Shown one piece after another: positions 35,523 through 44,161 of a stretch of DNA of 64,000 bases. The position numbers were made by a program, and so were the translations under genes. The notes below the pieces were generated by a model. It did no database searches and had not been told where the DNA came from. It saw only the letters and a program-made list of their open reading frames with translations. Every line of letters starts with the position of its first letter. The first letter of the stretch is position 1. The stretch covers positions 186,001 through 250,000 of the forward strand of contig DAOTTQ010000037.1 of assembly GCA_034437555.1 (NCBI GenBank), written 5' to 3'. This DNA is from JANWYT01 sp034437555. GTDB taxonomy: Bacteria > Chloroflexota > Anaerolineae > Aggregatilineales > Phototrophicaceae.

Positions 35523-38522
35523 TTAGAAGCCACTCAAAAGGCTAAAATCAGCACGCCCTTTAGCAAGGTCACTAATGGCTTGCAAAAGTGCTAAGCGATT
35601 TTGGCGTACAGCCTCATCGTCTACATTGACCATCACACTATCAAAGAATGCCTTGATAAACGGCACAAGCGCCTCAAACGCCATTAAGAACGCGCCAATA
35701 TTAGCATCCTTTGTCAGCGATACTGCCACGCCTTCATACGCCTTCCAAAGGTCAACTTCTTGGGGTTCTTTTAAGAGTGCCGTATTTACCTTATGGCGCG
35801 TCGTTTGTGTGCGGGTAATGCGTACGCAACGCGCAAAATTATCCAACACGGCTTCCCAATCGGGGTTTTGTTGCCACGCTTCTAGTTCTTGCGCCCCAAT
35901 ATACGCCCCATACGGGTTGTGCGCTTGCTCTGCCAGTACCGCTTGCACCACCGAGCGCGATAGACTCGTTTCTTCTAGCCAGCCCTCTAGGCGTGTGCGT
36001 ATAAAGTCAAAGAGCTGAGTGCGCGTTTCATCAGACAATGGGACAGGTTGCACCCCCTCTATCATGACGATAGCTTCTCGCAAGTTGACTTCTAGGCGTT
36101 TGCCCACCAAAATTTGCACCACCCCTAAAGCCGCACGCCGTAAACCAAATGGGTCTGCGGTTGATTTTGGTGCAAGCCCCACTGCAAACAAGCCCACCAA
36201 GCTATCGAGTTTATCAATGATAGCCAGTAGCGTTCCGCTTAGGCTTTGGGGTAAAGAATCTCCCGCGCCTCGGGGTTGCCAATGTTCAAACACAGCATTC
36301 GCAATCTCAGGCGAATACCCTTCTTTAAGGGCATACACGCGCCCCATTGCCCCTTGTAGGCTGGTCATCTCAACAACCATTTGCGTGCCTAAATCGGCTT
36401 TTAGAATAGTAGCGGCTTTCTCTGCGGTTTCTATGTCATCGGGGGACATACGCAATAACCCCCCAATCCACGCCACAATCGCCTCGATACGGGTGTTTTT
36501 GTCTTTCATGCTTCCCAATTTTTCTTGGAAGGTTAGCGTAGAGAGGCGGTCTAGGTGCTGGCTGAGGGGTTTCTTTAGGTCTTGGCTATAGAAGTAAGAC
36601 GCATCGCTAAAGCGTGCGCGTAACACATGCTCATTCCCAAACGCTACTTTATCCGAGTGTTCTTGGTCGCCATTGCGAATGGTCACAAAGTAGGGAAGCA
36701 AGTTTCCGTCTTTGTCTTGTACAGCAAAGTACCGTTGCTTCTTCTTCATTACCATAATCAGCACTTCACGCGGAAGTTGCAAGTACACTTGTTCAAATTT
36801 CCCTAGCACAGCCGTTGGAGCTTCTACAAGGTTAGCCACTTCATTCAAAAGTTCATCATCCGCCAAAATATCGCCACCCGCTTTTTCAGCGACACCGCTA
36901 ATTTGGTCTAGGATAAGGTTCTTACGGTCTTCTACGCTTAAATAGATGTTCTGTTCAGACATTGCCGAGATGTAATCCCCAACTCGATTGAGGGTAATCT
37001 CTGGCGACCCATAAGGACGAAGCCCGCGTGTAACTTTGCCACTTATCACGCCCGCATAACTGAATGGCACAACATGCTCGCCAAACAACGCTACTATCCA
37101 ACGAATGGGACGCGAGAAAGTAATGCCTGTTTCGTTCCAGCGCATCGACTTTCCAAATTTGATGCTTGCAATGAGCTTGGGTAAGGCTTCTGCCAATACC
37201 GCAATCACCGGTTGCCCAATGGTTTTTACTTGTGCCGTGATGTATTTGCCACCGTCTACTTCGCTAACGACCAATGCGCTTACATCAATGCCCTTGCCCT
37301 TCGCAAAGCCAATTGCCGCTTGGGTAAGGTTGCCATTGGCATCAAAGGCACGTTCGGCAGGGGGCCCCTTTACAACAAGATCTTCATCGGATTGACGTTC
37401 TGCCAGTTTCTTTATAAATATCACAATACGGCGAGGGGTAACAAACACATTCACTTCTTCATAGCTTAGGCGTAATTCTTCTAGTAAACGCCCAATGCTG
37501 GCTTGTAATTGCCCCAAAACATCATTTACATCATCCGCAGGTAATTCTTCTACACCAATTTCTAGCACAAAGTCTGCAGGGTCTTTAGCCACAGGCATCG
37601 GGGTGTCGGGCAAAGACGGCAACGCATAACCCCATTGCTTGTTTAAGCGCAAGAGGGGATAGCCCAGTTCTTCACGTTTTTGGGCATAGGCTTTTGCCAC
37701 ATTGCGCGTCATATCACGCATCCGCCTAAAGTAAGTGGCTCGCTCGGTAACGCCAATCGCGCCTCGTGTATCCAATACATTAAACAAATGGCTACACTTT
37801 AGCACATAATCATAGGCACTAATGAGGGCATTGCCTTCTAGCGCACGCCCCATTTCGCGCTCATAAGTATCATAAACACGCTTAAGAGCCTCTACATCCG
37901 CCACATCAAAATAGTAACGGCAATGTTCTACTTCTTCATTAAACATCATGTCGTGGTAAGTGAGTTCATCCAACCATTGAATTTGCCACGCGCTTTCCTT
38001 GCCCTGTAGTGCCAGCACAATGCGCTCTAGCCCATACGTAATTTCAACAGATACAGGCTTTAGCTCTAGCCCGCCCGCCTGCTGAAAATAAGTGAATTGC
38101 GTAATTTCTTGACCATCCAACCACACTTCCCAGCCCAGCCCCCATGCGCCCAACGCAGGTGATTCCCAGTTATCCTCTACAAAACGAATGTCATGCTCAC
38201 GAGGATTAATGCCTAATGCCTCTAAGGACTTTAAGTAAAGTTCTTGAGGGTTGGAGGGGTCGGGTTTTAGAATCACTTGATATTGATAGTATTTTTGCAT
38301 TCTATTCGGGTTATCGCCATAACGCCCATCATCAGGGCGGACGCTAGGTTCTACATAGGCTACACGCCAGGGTTCGGGACCCAAAACGCGCAGAAGCGTT
38401 GCGGGGTTGCCTGTACCTGCCCCCACTTGTACGTTATAAGGCTCCCAAATCGCGCAGCCTTGTTCTGCCCAAAATTGATGTAGCTTAAGAATCACTTGCT
38501 GAAAGTTTAATGGTGTTGTCAT
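35523..38522 (-). CDS. glyQS: Glycyl-tRNA synthetase, fused alpha and beta subunits
   Basis: A 999-residue protein joining GlyQ and GlyS in one chain. Residues 1 to about 295 are the alpha catalytic subunit (NFQQVILKLHQFWAEQGCAIWEPYNVQVGAGTGNPATLLRVLGPEPW near the start; YYQYQVILKPDPSN; GLGWEVWLDGQEITQFTYFQQ). From about 318 the beta subunit begins (DFVLEIGVEELPADDV), with an HD-like central region and the C-terminal anticodon-binding domain (FFDSVMVNVDDEAVRQNRLALL). The alpha and beta parts are usually separate genes; single-chain forms are known from Chlamydia and some other phyla. AGGA precedes the ATG. Located upstream of dnaG and sigA on the same strand. Confidence 0.96.
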   Translation of the reverse strand: MTTPLNFQQVILKLHQFWAEQGCAIWEPYNVQVGAGTGNPATLLRVLGPEPWRVAYVEPSVRPDDGRYGDNPNRMQKYYQYQVILKPDPSNPQELYLKSLEALGINPREHDIRFVEDNWESPALGAWGLGWEVWLDGQEITQFTYFQQAGGLELKPVSVEITYGLERIVLALQGKESAWQIQWLDELTYHDMMFNEEVEHCRYYFDVADVEALKRVYDTYEREMGRALEGNALISAYDYVLKCSHLFNVLDTRGAIGVTERATYFRRMRDMTRNVAKAYAQKREELGYPLLRLNKQWGYALPSLPDTPMPVAKDPADFVLEIGVEELPADDVNDVLGQLQASIGRLLEELRLSYEEVNVFVTPRRIVIFIKKLAERQSDEDLVVKGPPAERAFDANGNLTQAAIGFAKGKGIDVSALVVSEVDGGKYITAQVKTIGQPVIAVLAEALPKLIASIKFGKSMRWNETGITFSRPIRWIVALFGEHVVPFSYAGVISGKVTRGLRPYGSPEITLNRVGDYISAMSEQNIYLSVEDRKNLILDQISGVAEKAGGDILADDELLNEVANLVEAPTAVLGKFEQVYLQLPREVLIMVMKKKQRYFAVQDKDGNLLPYFVTIRNGDQEHSDKVAFGNEHVLRARFSDASYFYSQDLKKPLSQHLDRLSTLTFQEKLGSMKDKNTRIEAIVAWIGGLLRMSPDDIETAEKAATILKADLGTQMVVEMTSLQGAMGRVYALKEGYSPEIANAVFEHWQPRGAGDSLPQSLSGTLLAIIDKLDSLVGLFAVGLAPKSTADPFGLRRAALGVVQILVGKRLEVNLREAIVMIEGVQPVPLSDETRTQLFDFIRTRLEGWLEETSLSRSVVQAVLAEQAHNPYGAYIGAQELEAWQQNPDWEAVLDNFARCVRITRTQTTRHKVNTALLKEPQEVDLWKAYEGVAVSLTKDANIGAFLMAFEALVPFIKAFFDSVMVNVDDEAVRQNRLALLQAISDLAKGRADFSLLSGF

Positions 38523-38579
38523 GCTGTAATCCTAAGAACGATTGGTTAAACGGCTGAACGAAAATACGCTCCGCTTGTT

Positions 38580-38608
38580 ATTATAGCCTTCATTTGCACA
38601 CATCTTAA
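38580..38608 (-). promoter_or_regulatory. Promoter of glyQS
   Basis: Minus strand: TTAAGA (38608-38603), 17 bases, TATAAT (38585-38580), about 58 bases upstream of the glyQS ATG. No T-box-like leader is seen; the space is too short. Confidence 0.6.
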
Positions 38609-38704
38609 AGCCTGTTTTACCATAAAGTTGTAAAGAATCGTAACCGACTCGCTTGTTTCGTGTTTTTTAGTGTGTCACCTAAACGCGATAAAGTGAGACA
38701 TCGA

Positions 38705-39340
38705 ATGAGTATTTTTCGGCGCAGACCGTCTTACAAAGACTTAAGCGACAATGACCTTGTAGTACAAGCTGCCACAGACCAAGAGGCTTTTGGCGAGCTT
38801 TACGAGCGTTACATGAGCAAAATTTACAATTATATCTACTATCGTACCAATAATGCCCATGATGCCGAAGACCTAACGGCAAAAGTGTTCTTTAGGGCAA
38901 TGGCACACATCCAAACCTATGAAGATAAGGGTGTGCCGTTTCAGGCATGGCTTTATCGCATTGCACATAACCTTGTGGCAAATTTTCATCGTGACCAAGG
39001 ACGGCGAAAAATCATCCCTTTGGATGATTATTTAGCCCACTCATTAAAAAGTGATGCACCCGATAAACAATCCGAAGCCAATGAGGAGCAAGCCCAGCTC
39101 ATGGTGGCTATTCGCCGCTTGCCAGAAGAACGCCAGCAATTGCTCATTCTTAAGTTTGTCCATGACAAGTCTAATGCCGAAATCGGCGAGATTATGAGTA
39201 GAACAGAGGGCGCAATTAAGTCGTTGTACCATCGCACCCTGCTGGCACTGCGCGATGAGCTTCAACGCCAAGAAATTGGCAAAAAAACAGAATCACCCTC
39301 ATCATCCACGCCCACCCGCCAAAGACGAACAGAAGGTTAG
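38705..39340 (+). CDS. ECF-type sigma-70 factor
   Basis: A 211-residue alternative sigma factor with regions 2 and 4 only. Region 2: FGELYERYMSKIYNYIYYRTNNAHDAEDLTAKVFFRA and FQAWLYRIAHNLVANFHRDQGRR. Region 4: LPEERQQLLILKFVHDKSNAEIGEIMSRTEGAIKSLYHRTLLALRDEL. The ATG at 38705 is preferred over a GTG at 38660, which would add a non-conserved stretch, although the ribosome-binding site is weak (GTGAGA). The basic, Ser/Thr-rich C-terminal tail is unremarkable. The next gene, two bases away, encodes a small membrane protein that may be its regulator. Confidence 0.92.
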   Translation: MSIFRRRPSYKDLSDNDLVVQAATDQEAFGELYERYMSKIYNYIYYRTNNAHDAEDLTAKVFFRAMAHIQTYEDKGVPFQAWLYRIAHNLVANFHRDQGRRKIIPLDDYLAHSLKSDAPDKQSEANEEQAQLMVAIRRLPEERQQLLILKFVHDKSNAEIGEIMSRTEGAIKSLYHRTLLALRDELQRQEIGKKTESPSSSTPTRQRRTEG

Positions 39341-39342
39341 AC

Positions 39343-39705
39343 ATGGCAAACGACTTTGATATGGAACAACTTTTATCGGCGATGAATGATGCGCTCGTCG
39401 CAGAAGCCTCACAGGACGACATTCGCGCCATCGCCAACGCTTATGATGTCCCCAGTGAAGAAGTAGACTCACTTTTTCATGTGGTGTCACGTCTTCACAA
39501 CACATTGGTTCAGATTAAGCCTGATGGCACTTTTTCGCAACGGTTGCGCGGCGAGCTTTTGTCCTCTTATGACCCTAGCCTAGTAGGACGGATTCGCCGT
39601 TTGCCCGCCCGCGTGCAGATTGCTGCTATTTTGGTGTTTTTCGGCGGTTTTTTGTTCTTTTCGCGGTTTCGCACAGATGCGGAAGTTAAAGAAGTCACCG
39701 CTTAG
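39343..39705 (+). CDS. Small single-pass membrane protein, possible anti-sigma factor
   Basis: A 120-residue protein that starts 2 bases after the ECF sigma gene (AAGG upstream of the ATG). The first 85 residues are acidic and helical (FDMEQLLSAMNDALVAEASQDDIRAIANAYDVPSEEVDSLFHVVSRLHNTL). A segment with a basic end (GRIRRLPARVQ) leads into one transmembrane helix (IAAILVFFGGFLFF, about 93-107) and a short tail of about 14 residues. The N-in topology with a cytoplasmic helical domain fits an anti-sigma factor, but there is no ZAS zinc motif (HxxxCxxC), so this is inference from position and architecture. Confidence 0.65.
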   Translation: MANDFDMEQLLSAMNDALVAEASQDDIRAIANAYDVPSEEVDSLFHVVSRLHNTLVQIKPDGTFSQRLRGELLSSYDPSLVGRIRRLPARVQIAAILVFFGGFLFFSRFRTDAEVKEVTA

Positions 39706-39713
39706 CCAGTCTC

Positions 39714-39741
39714 TTGCTAAACATGCTGTTTACGTTATAAT
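39714..39741 (+). promoter_or_regulatory. Candidate upstream promoter (P1) of rpoB
   Basis: TTGCTA (39714-39719), 16 bases, TATAAT (39736-39741). Confidence 0.45.
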
Positions 39742-39751
39742 GAGGTGGTAG

Positions 39752-39773
39752 CCACTCGTCAACGCACGAGTGG
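39752..39773 (+). terminator. Stem-loop between the sigma operon and rpoB
   Basis: CCACTCGT, loop CAACGC, ACGAGTGG: a perfect 8-bp stem followed by TTACTTAATGTTTCTTG. It may terminate the ECF sigma operon, or form the 5' end of a P1 transcript; the tail is only loosely T-rich. Confidence 0.4.
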
Positions 39774-39787
39774 TTACTTAATGTTTC

Positions 39788-39817
39788 TTGACAAACACTT
39801 CCCCTCCCTATTATACT
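39788..39817 (+). promoter_or_regulatory. Promoter (P2) of rpoB
   Basis: TTGACA (39788-39793, consensus), 18 bases, TATACT (39812-39817). It gives a leader of about 170 bases before the TTG start at 39997; I see no clear riboswitch or ribosomal-protein binding site there. Confidence 0.65.
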
Positions 39818-39996
39818 ATAGGTTCGCATTAAATCGATTTTATCATTTGTTGGTCGCAGTCAGTGTCTTCGGGTAGTTTAACGGCGAAAGCCTGCACTGT
39901 ACCACCTAAATACCTTTGTCCCCCATTTTGATAATTACAAGGTGCGGGTGATTTTAGGCGCGTTTGAAATGTAAACCATCATTTAGGAGCGGTGCT

Positions 39997-42900
39997 TTGA
40001 ACGAATTCTTCAACGTCAAAAATTACGCTCGTGTTCCAGATGTGGCTCAATTGCCTTCCCTCATTGAAATTCAAACAACAGCGTTTGATTGGTTTATCCG
40101 TGAGGGGTTACTAGAACTCTTTGATGAAATTAACCCCATTGAGAGCTTTAACGGCGACTTGAAACTATATTTGCCGGGTAATGGGCCCCAAGCCATCCAG
40201 ATTGACGGACACAATAACAAGCGTGTCGGTAACTTCTTAGAAGTAACCGCCAAAAACGGTTTGAAATACGGCTTTGATGCCCCTAAGAACTCTACCGAGT
40301 TGTGTATTGAGCGCGATATGAACTATGCTGCCCCCTTGCATCTTCAGGTGGCACTTGTTAATCTCGCACAGGGTGGTGAAATGACCATCTCTGACATTTT
40401 TATGGGCGACTTCCCCCTTATGACAGAAAAAGGGACGTTCATCATCAATGGTACAGAGCGCGTGGTCGTTAGCCAACTTATACGTTCTCCTGGCGTTTAC
40501 TTTGCCGCCGAAGAAGACCGTGCAACAGGTCGTAAACTCTCTAACGCCAAGCTCATTCCTGACCGCGGCGCGTGGATGGAGTTTGAAACACGTAAAAATG
40601 ACTACCTCATTATCAAGTTTAATCGCAAGCGTACATTGCCCGTTACGGTGCTGTTACGCGCTCTTGCTGCGGTTAATGACGGCATCGACCCCGAACTATC
40701 ACCCTTAAAGACGGGTGAAGATGATGAAATTAGAGCCTTGTTTGCGGATGTAGACGACAGCGCAACCCATCACTTCATCGAGAACACATTAAAAGCGGAA
40801 TCGGCATTGGAACTCAAAAGAGGTCAAACCATTGCAGAAGCTTCTCTCATTGAATTTTATAAGAAGATGCGTCCGGGTGAACCCCCTACGCTTGATAACG
40901 CGCGCTCCTATCTTGAGGGGCAGTTGTTTGACCAACGCCGCTATGACCTAGAGCGTGTGGGACGCTATAAGCTAAATCAACGCCTTCACCTTGAAGGTAA
41001 AATTCCTCGTAGCGTCCGTACTATCACAAAGTCTGATATTGTGGCTTTGATTCGGCGCATGATTGAAATCAACAACGATAAGTCACAAACAGACGATATC
41101 GACCATCTTGGGAATCGCCGTGTAAAGACCGTTGGTGAGTTGATTGCCAACAAGCTGCGCATTGGGCTTCGCCGTATGGAGCGCGTCATTAAAGAACGCA
41201 TGTCCACCAGCGAGCGCGAACACATCAGCCCTATAACGCTTATCAACATTCGCCCAATGGTGGCGGCTGTTCGTGAGTTCTTTGGGTCGTCTCAATTATC
41301 GCAATTTATGGAACAAACCAATCCCCTAGCAGAACTCACCCACAAGCGGACACTTTCTGCATTGGGTCCCGGTGGTTTGCGCCGTGAACGTGCAGGCTTT
41401 GATGTTCGTGACGTTCACCATAGCCACTATGGGCGTATTTGTCCGATTGAAACACCAGAAGGTCCTAACATCGGTTTGATTGGGCGTTTGGCAAGCTATG
41501 CTCGTGTGAATGAGTTTGGCTTTATTGAAACCCCTTACCGTAAAATTCAAAAGTGGGTTGCCCCTGACGATGAGCGCATCATTGGGCGTACCCTACGCGA
41601 AGACGTGGAAAACGCTAGCGGCAAATTGATTGTTGCCCAAGGTGAACAAGTAACCCCCGCCATTGCCGAAGCCCTTAAGAAAGCGGGCATTCAGCAAGTT
41701 CCCATATTGCCTTTTGTAACGAATGATGTTGAGTATTTGTCGGCAGACGATGAAGATAACTTCATCATCGCCCAAGCCAACGCACGCCTAAACGACTACA
41801 ACGAAATTGTGAGTGACCGCGTTTCTGTGCGTCATAAGCAAAAATTCCGCGTAGAGCCTGCCCAAAAAATTGACTATATCGACATTGCCCCCCGTCAAAT
41901 TGTGGGCATTAGTGCCGCGCTCATTCCCTTCTTGGAACATGATGATGCCAGCCGTGCCTTGATGGGTTCTAACATGCAACGCCAAGCCGTACCCCTGCTA
42001 AAGCCCGATGTGCCTAGCGTAAGCACTGGCATTGAAGACCAAGCAGCCTACGATAGCGGTCAGGTGTTGGTAGCAGAAATTAACGGCGAAGTGTTAAGCG
42101 TTCAGGGTGATAGAATTATCATCCGCACCGAAACTGGCGAAGAACGTCGCTATAAGCTCCGCAAATACGACCGTTCTAACCAATCCACCTGTATTGACCA
42201 ACGCCCTGTTGTTAAGAAGGGGCAATTTGTTAAAAAGGGTGAAATCCTTGCCGATAGCTCTAGCACCTACAAGGGCAACCTTGCGTTGGGGCATGATGTT
42301 TTGGCAGCCTTTATCTGTTGGGATGGCGGTAACTATGAAGACGCACTTCTCATCAGTGAAGAAATGCTCCGTAAGGACAAATTTACTAGCATCCACATCG
42401 AAAAGCACGAAGTAGAAGCCCGCGATACTAAGCTAGGTCCCGAAGACATCACCTATGACATTCCAAATGTCGGTGAAGATGCCCTCAAAGACCTTGACGA
42501 ATACGGGATTATCCGTATTGGTGCAGAAGTGGGACCTAACGATATTTTGGTGGGTAAAATTACGCCTAAGGGCGAAAAAGAGCTTTCTCCTGAAGAAAAA
42601 CTCTTGCGTGCCATCTTTGGTGAACAAGCCCGCGAAGTAAAAGATAGTTCCTTGCGGATGCCTCACGGTGACCGTGGTAAGGTCGTAGATGTAAAAACCC
42701 TTACCCGTGAAGAACACCCCGACCTCGCCGCAGGCGTGGAAAAGATGGTGCGCGTCAGCGTTGCCCAACGCCGTAAACTCACCATTGGTGACAAAATGGC
42801 AGGTAGACATGGTAATAAGGGTGTTATCTCGCGTGTCGTTTCTATGGAAGACATGCCTTACTTAGATGATGGTCGCCCTGTAGAAATTATCCTAAACCCC

Positions 42901-44022
42901 ACCGGCGTTCCCGGACGTATGAACATCGGTCAAATCCTAGAGTTACATTTGGGATGGGCAGCCGATAGACTGGGCTTCCGCGCCATTACACCCGTGTTTG
43001 ACGGCGCAGATGAAGAAGAAATTCAAGCCGAACTTGGGCGTGCATGGATGATTGAACGCGCTTGGTCTGATGTAACAGAACGTGCTTGGGAATGGGTGAT
43101 TGAACACTACAACACCGAAGAATTGCAAGACGATGAAGAAGTTCGCCGTCTTTACATCACTTCTTGGTTAGCCGAGAACCCCTTGTACGATTCGCATCGC
43201 CTCTACGAAGAAGTGATCTATGCGCGTCGTGCTGTGCTTGCCGAATGGCTTCGTGAAAAGGGTTACGACCCAACACGCGTTTTGCTCTTCGACAACACCA
43301 ACGTTCTTCTTTCTGAACGTGCCAACATTGACAGCAACGCAATTGGCGTTTCAATTAAATTGTGGATTCAAGCACAATCAGATACCTATGAGTTAAACAC
43401 CCATATCCCTGATGATGCCGACCGCAAGACACTCTTTGAAATTGCCAACAAAGTCATGTTCCAAACCAAAGAGCCTGTCCCTCATTATGGCAAGCACAAG
43501 CTATATGACGGACGTACGGGTTTATTGTTTGATAATCATGTGGCGGTTGGCATTGTTCATATGCTTAAGTTAGCTCACTTGGTCGAAGACAAAGCCCATG
43601 CTCGCTCAACTGGCCCCTACAGCCTTGTAACGCAACAGCCTTTGGGCGGTAAAGCACAGTTTGGTGGACAACGCTTTGGTGAAATGGAAGTGTGGGCATT
43701 AGAAGCCTATGGTGCAGCTTACACACTTCAAGAAATGCTTACGGTAAAGTCGGATGATGTGCTGGGGCGCGTTCAAACTTACGAGAGCATCGTAAAGGGC
43801 GAACCCATTAAAGAACCCGGCATTCCTACCAGCTTCCGCGTGTTGGTAAAAGAACTGCAATCGTTGGGCTTGTCTGTTGAAGCCATTACCACCGATGGTT
43901 CTGTGGTACGCTTTGGCAAAGACGAAGAACAAAACAAGCGCACACAGCCCGAAACAGGCTTGATGAGCTTAGGACCCCTTAGCAGTATCGCCCTGCCCGA
44001 ACCCACAGACGACGGCTTCTAA
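39997..44022 (+). CDS. rpoB: RNA polymerase beta subunit
   Basis: A 1341-residue beta subunit, full length. The start is a TTG at 39997, chosen because AGGAG (39985-39989) lies 7 bases upstream and because the resulting N-terminus, NEFFNVKNYARVPDVAQLPSLIEIQ, is where RpoB homology begins. Key segments: SQFMEQTNPLAELTHKRTLSALGPGGL with the rifampicin-pocket region, ETPEGPNIGLIG, GDKMAGRHGNKGVIS, MPYLDDGRPVEIILNPTGVP, and the C-terminal GGKAQFGGQRFGEMEVWALEAYGA. rpoC does not follow; a terminator closes the transcript at 44053-44087. Ribosomal-protein genes (rplJL) do not precede it. Own promoters at 39.7-39.8 kb. Confidence 0.97.
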   Translation: MNEFFNVKNYARVPDVAQLPSLIEIQTTAFDWFIREGLLELFDEINPIESFNGDLKLYLPGNGPQAIQIDGHNNKRVGNFLEVTAKNGLKYGFDAPKNSTELCIERDMNYAAPLHLQVALVNLAQGGEMTISDIFMGDFPLMTEKGTFIINGTERVVVSQLIRSPGVYFAAEEDRATGRKLSNAKLIPDRGAWMEFETRKNDYLIIKFNRKRTLPVTVLLRALAAVNDGIDPELSPLKTGEDDEIRALFADVDDSATHHFIENTLKAESALELKRGQTIAEASLIEFYKKMRPGEPPTLDNARSYLEGQLFDQRRYDLERVGRYKLNQRLHLEGKIPRSVRTITKSDIVALIRRMIEINNDKSQTDDIDHLGNRRVKTVGELIANKLRIGLRRMERVIKERMSTSEREHISPITLINIRPMVAAVREFFGSSQLSQFMEQTNPLAELTHKRTLSALGPGGLRRERAGFDVRDVHHSHYGRICPIETPEGPNIGLIGRLASYARVNEFGFIETPYRKIQKWVAPDDERIIGRTLREDVENASGKLIVAQGEQVTPAIAEALKKAGIQQVPILPFVTNDVEYLSADDEDNFIIAQANARLNDYNEIVSDRVSVRHKQKFRVEPAQKIDYIDIAPRQIVGISAALIPFLEHDDASRALMGSNMQRQAVPLLKPDVPSVSTGIEDQAAYDSGQVLVAEINGEVLSVQGDRIIIRTETGEERRYKLRKYDRSNQSTCIDQRPVVKKGQFVKKGEILADSSSTYKGNLALGHDVLAAFICWDGGNYEDALLISEEMLRKDKFTSIHIEKHEVEARDTKLGPEDITYDIPNVGEDALKDLDEYGIIRIGAEVGPNDILVGKITPKGEKELSPEEKLLRAIFGEQAREVKDSSLRMPHGDRGKVVDVKTLTREEHPDLAAGVEKMVRVSVAQRRKLTIGDKMAGRHGNKGVISRVVSMEDMPYLDDGRPVEIILNPTGVPGRMNIGQILELHLGWAADRLGFRAITPVFDGADEEEIQAELGRAWMIERAWSDVTERAWEWVIEHYNTEELQDDEEVRRLYITSWLAENPLYDSHRLYEEVIYARRAVLAEWLREKGYDPTRVLLFDNTNVLLSERANIDSNAIGVSIKLWIQAQSDTYELNTHIPDDADRKTLFEIANKVMFQTKEPVPHYGKHKLYDGRTGLLFDNHVAVGIVHMLKLAHLVEDKAHARSTGPYSLVTQQPLGGKAQFGGQRFGEMEVWALEAYGAAYTLQEMLTVKSDDVLGRVQTYESIVKGEPIKEPGIPTSFRVLVKELQSLGLSVEAITTDGSVVRFGKDEEQNKRTQPETGLMSLGPLSSIALPEPTDDGF

Positions 44023-44052
44023 AACCCGCGTTTGTGCGCCATAAAACAGTTC

Positions 44053-44087
44053 AAAAAGGCACATCCTACAAAGGGTGTGCTTTTTTT
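44053..44087 (+). terminator. Terminator of rpoB
   Basis: A-run and stem GCACATCC / GGGTGTGC (one T-G pair) with a 6-base loop, followed by seven T. Begins 31 bases after the rpoB stop. Confidence 0.85.
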
Positions 44088-44161
44088 GTTGTATCGTATT
44101 TTGGGGCGGTTTCTTGTATGATTGATTCGTTTTTATTGAAATTTTAGGGAGAACCATCAAC

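Noticed and set aside
39964..39996. An upstream TTG as the start of rpoB.
   Set aside because: No ribosome-binding site before it, whereas AGGAG lies 7 bases before the TTG at 39997, where homology starts.
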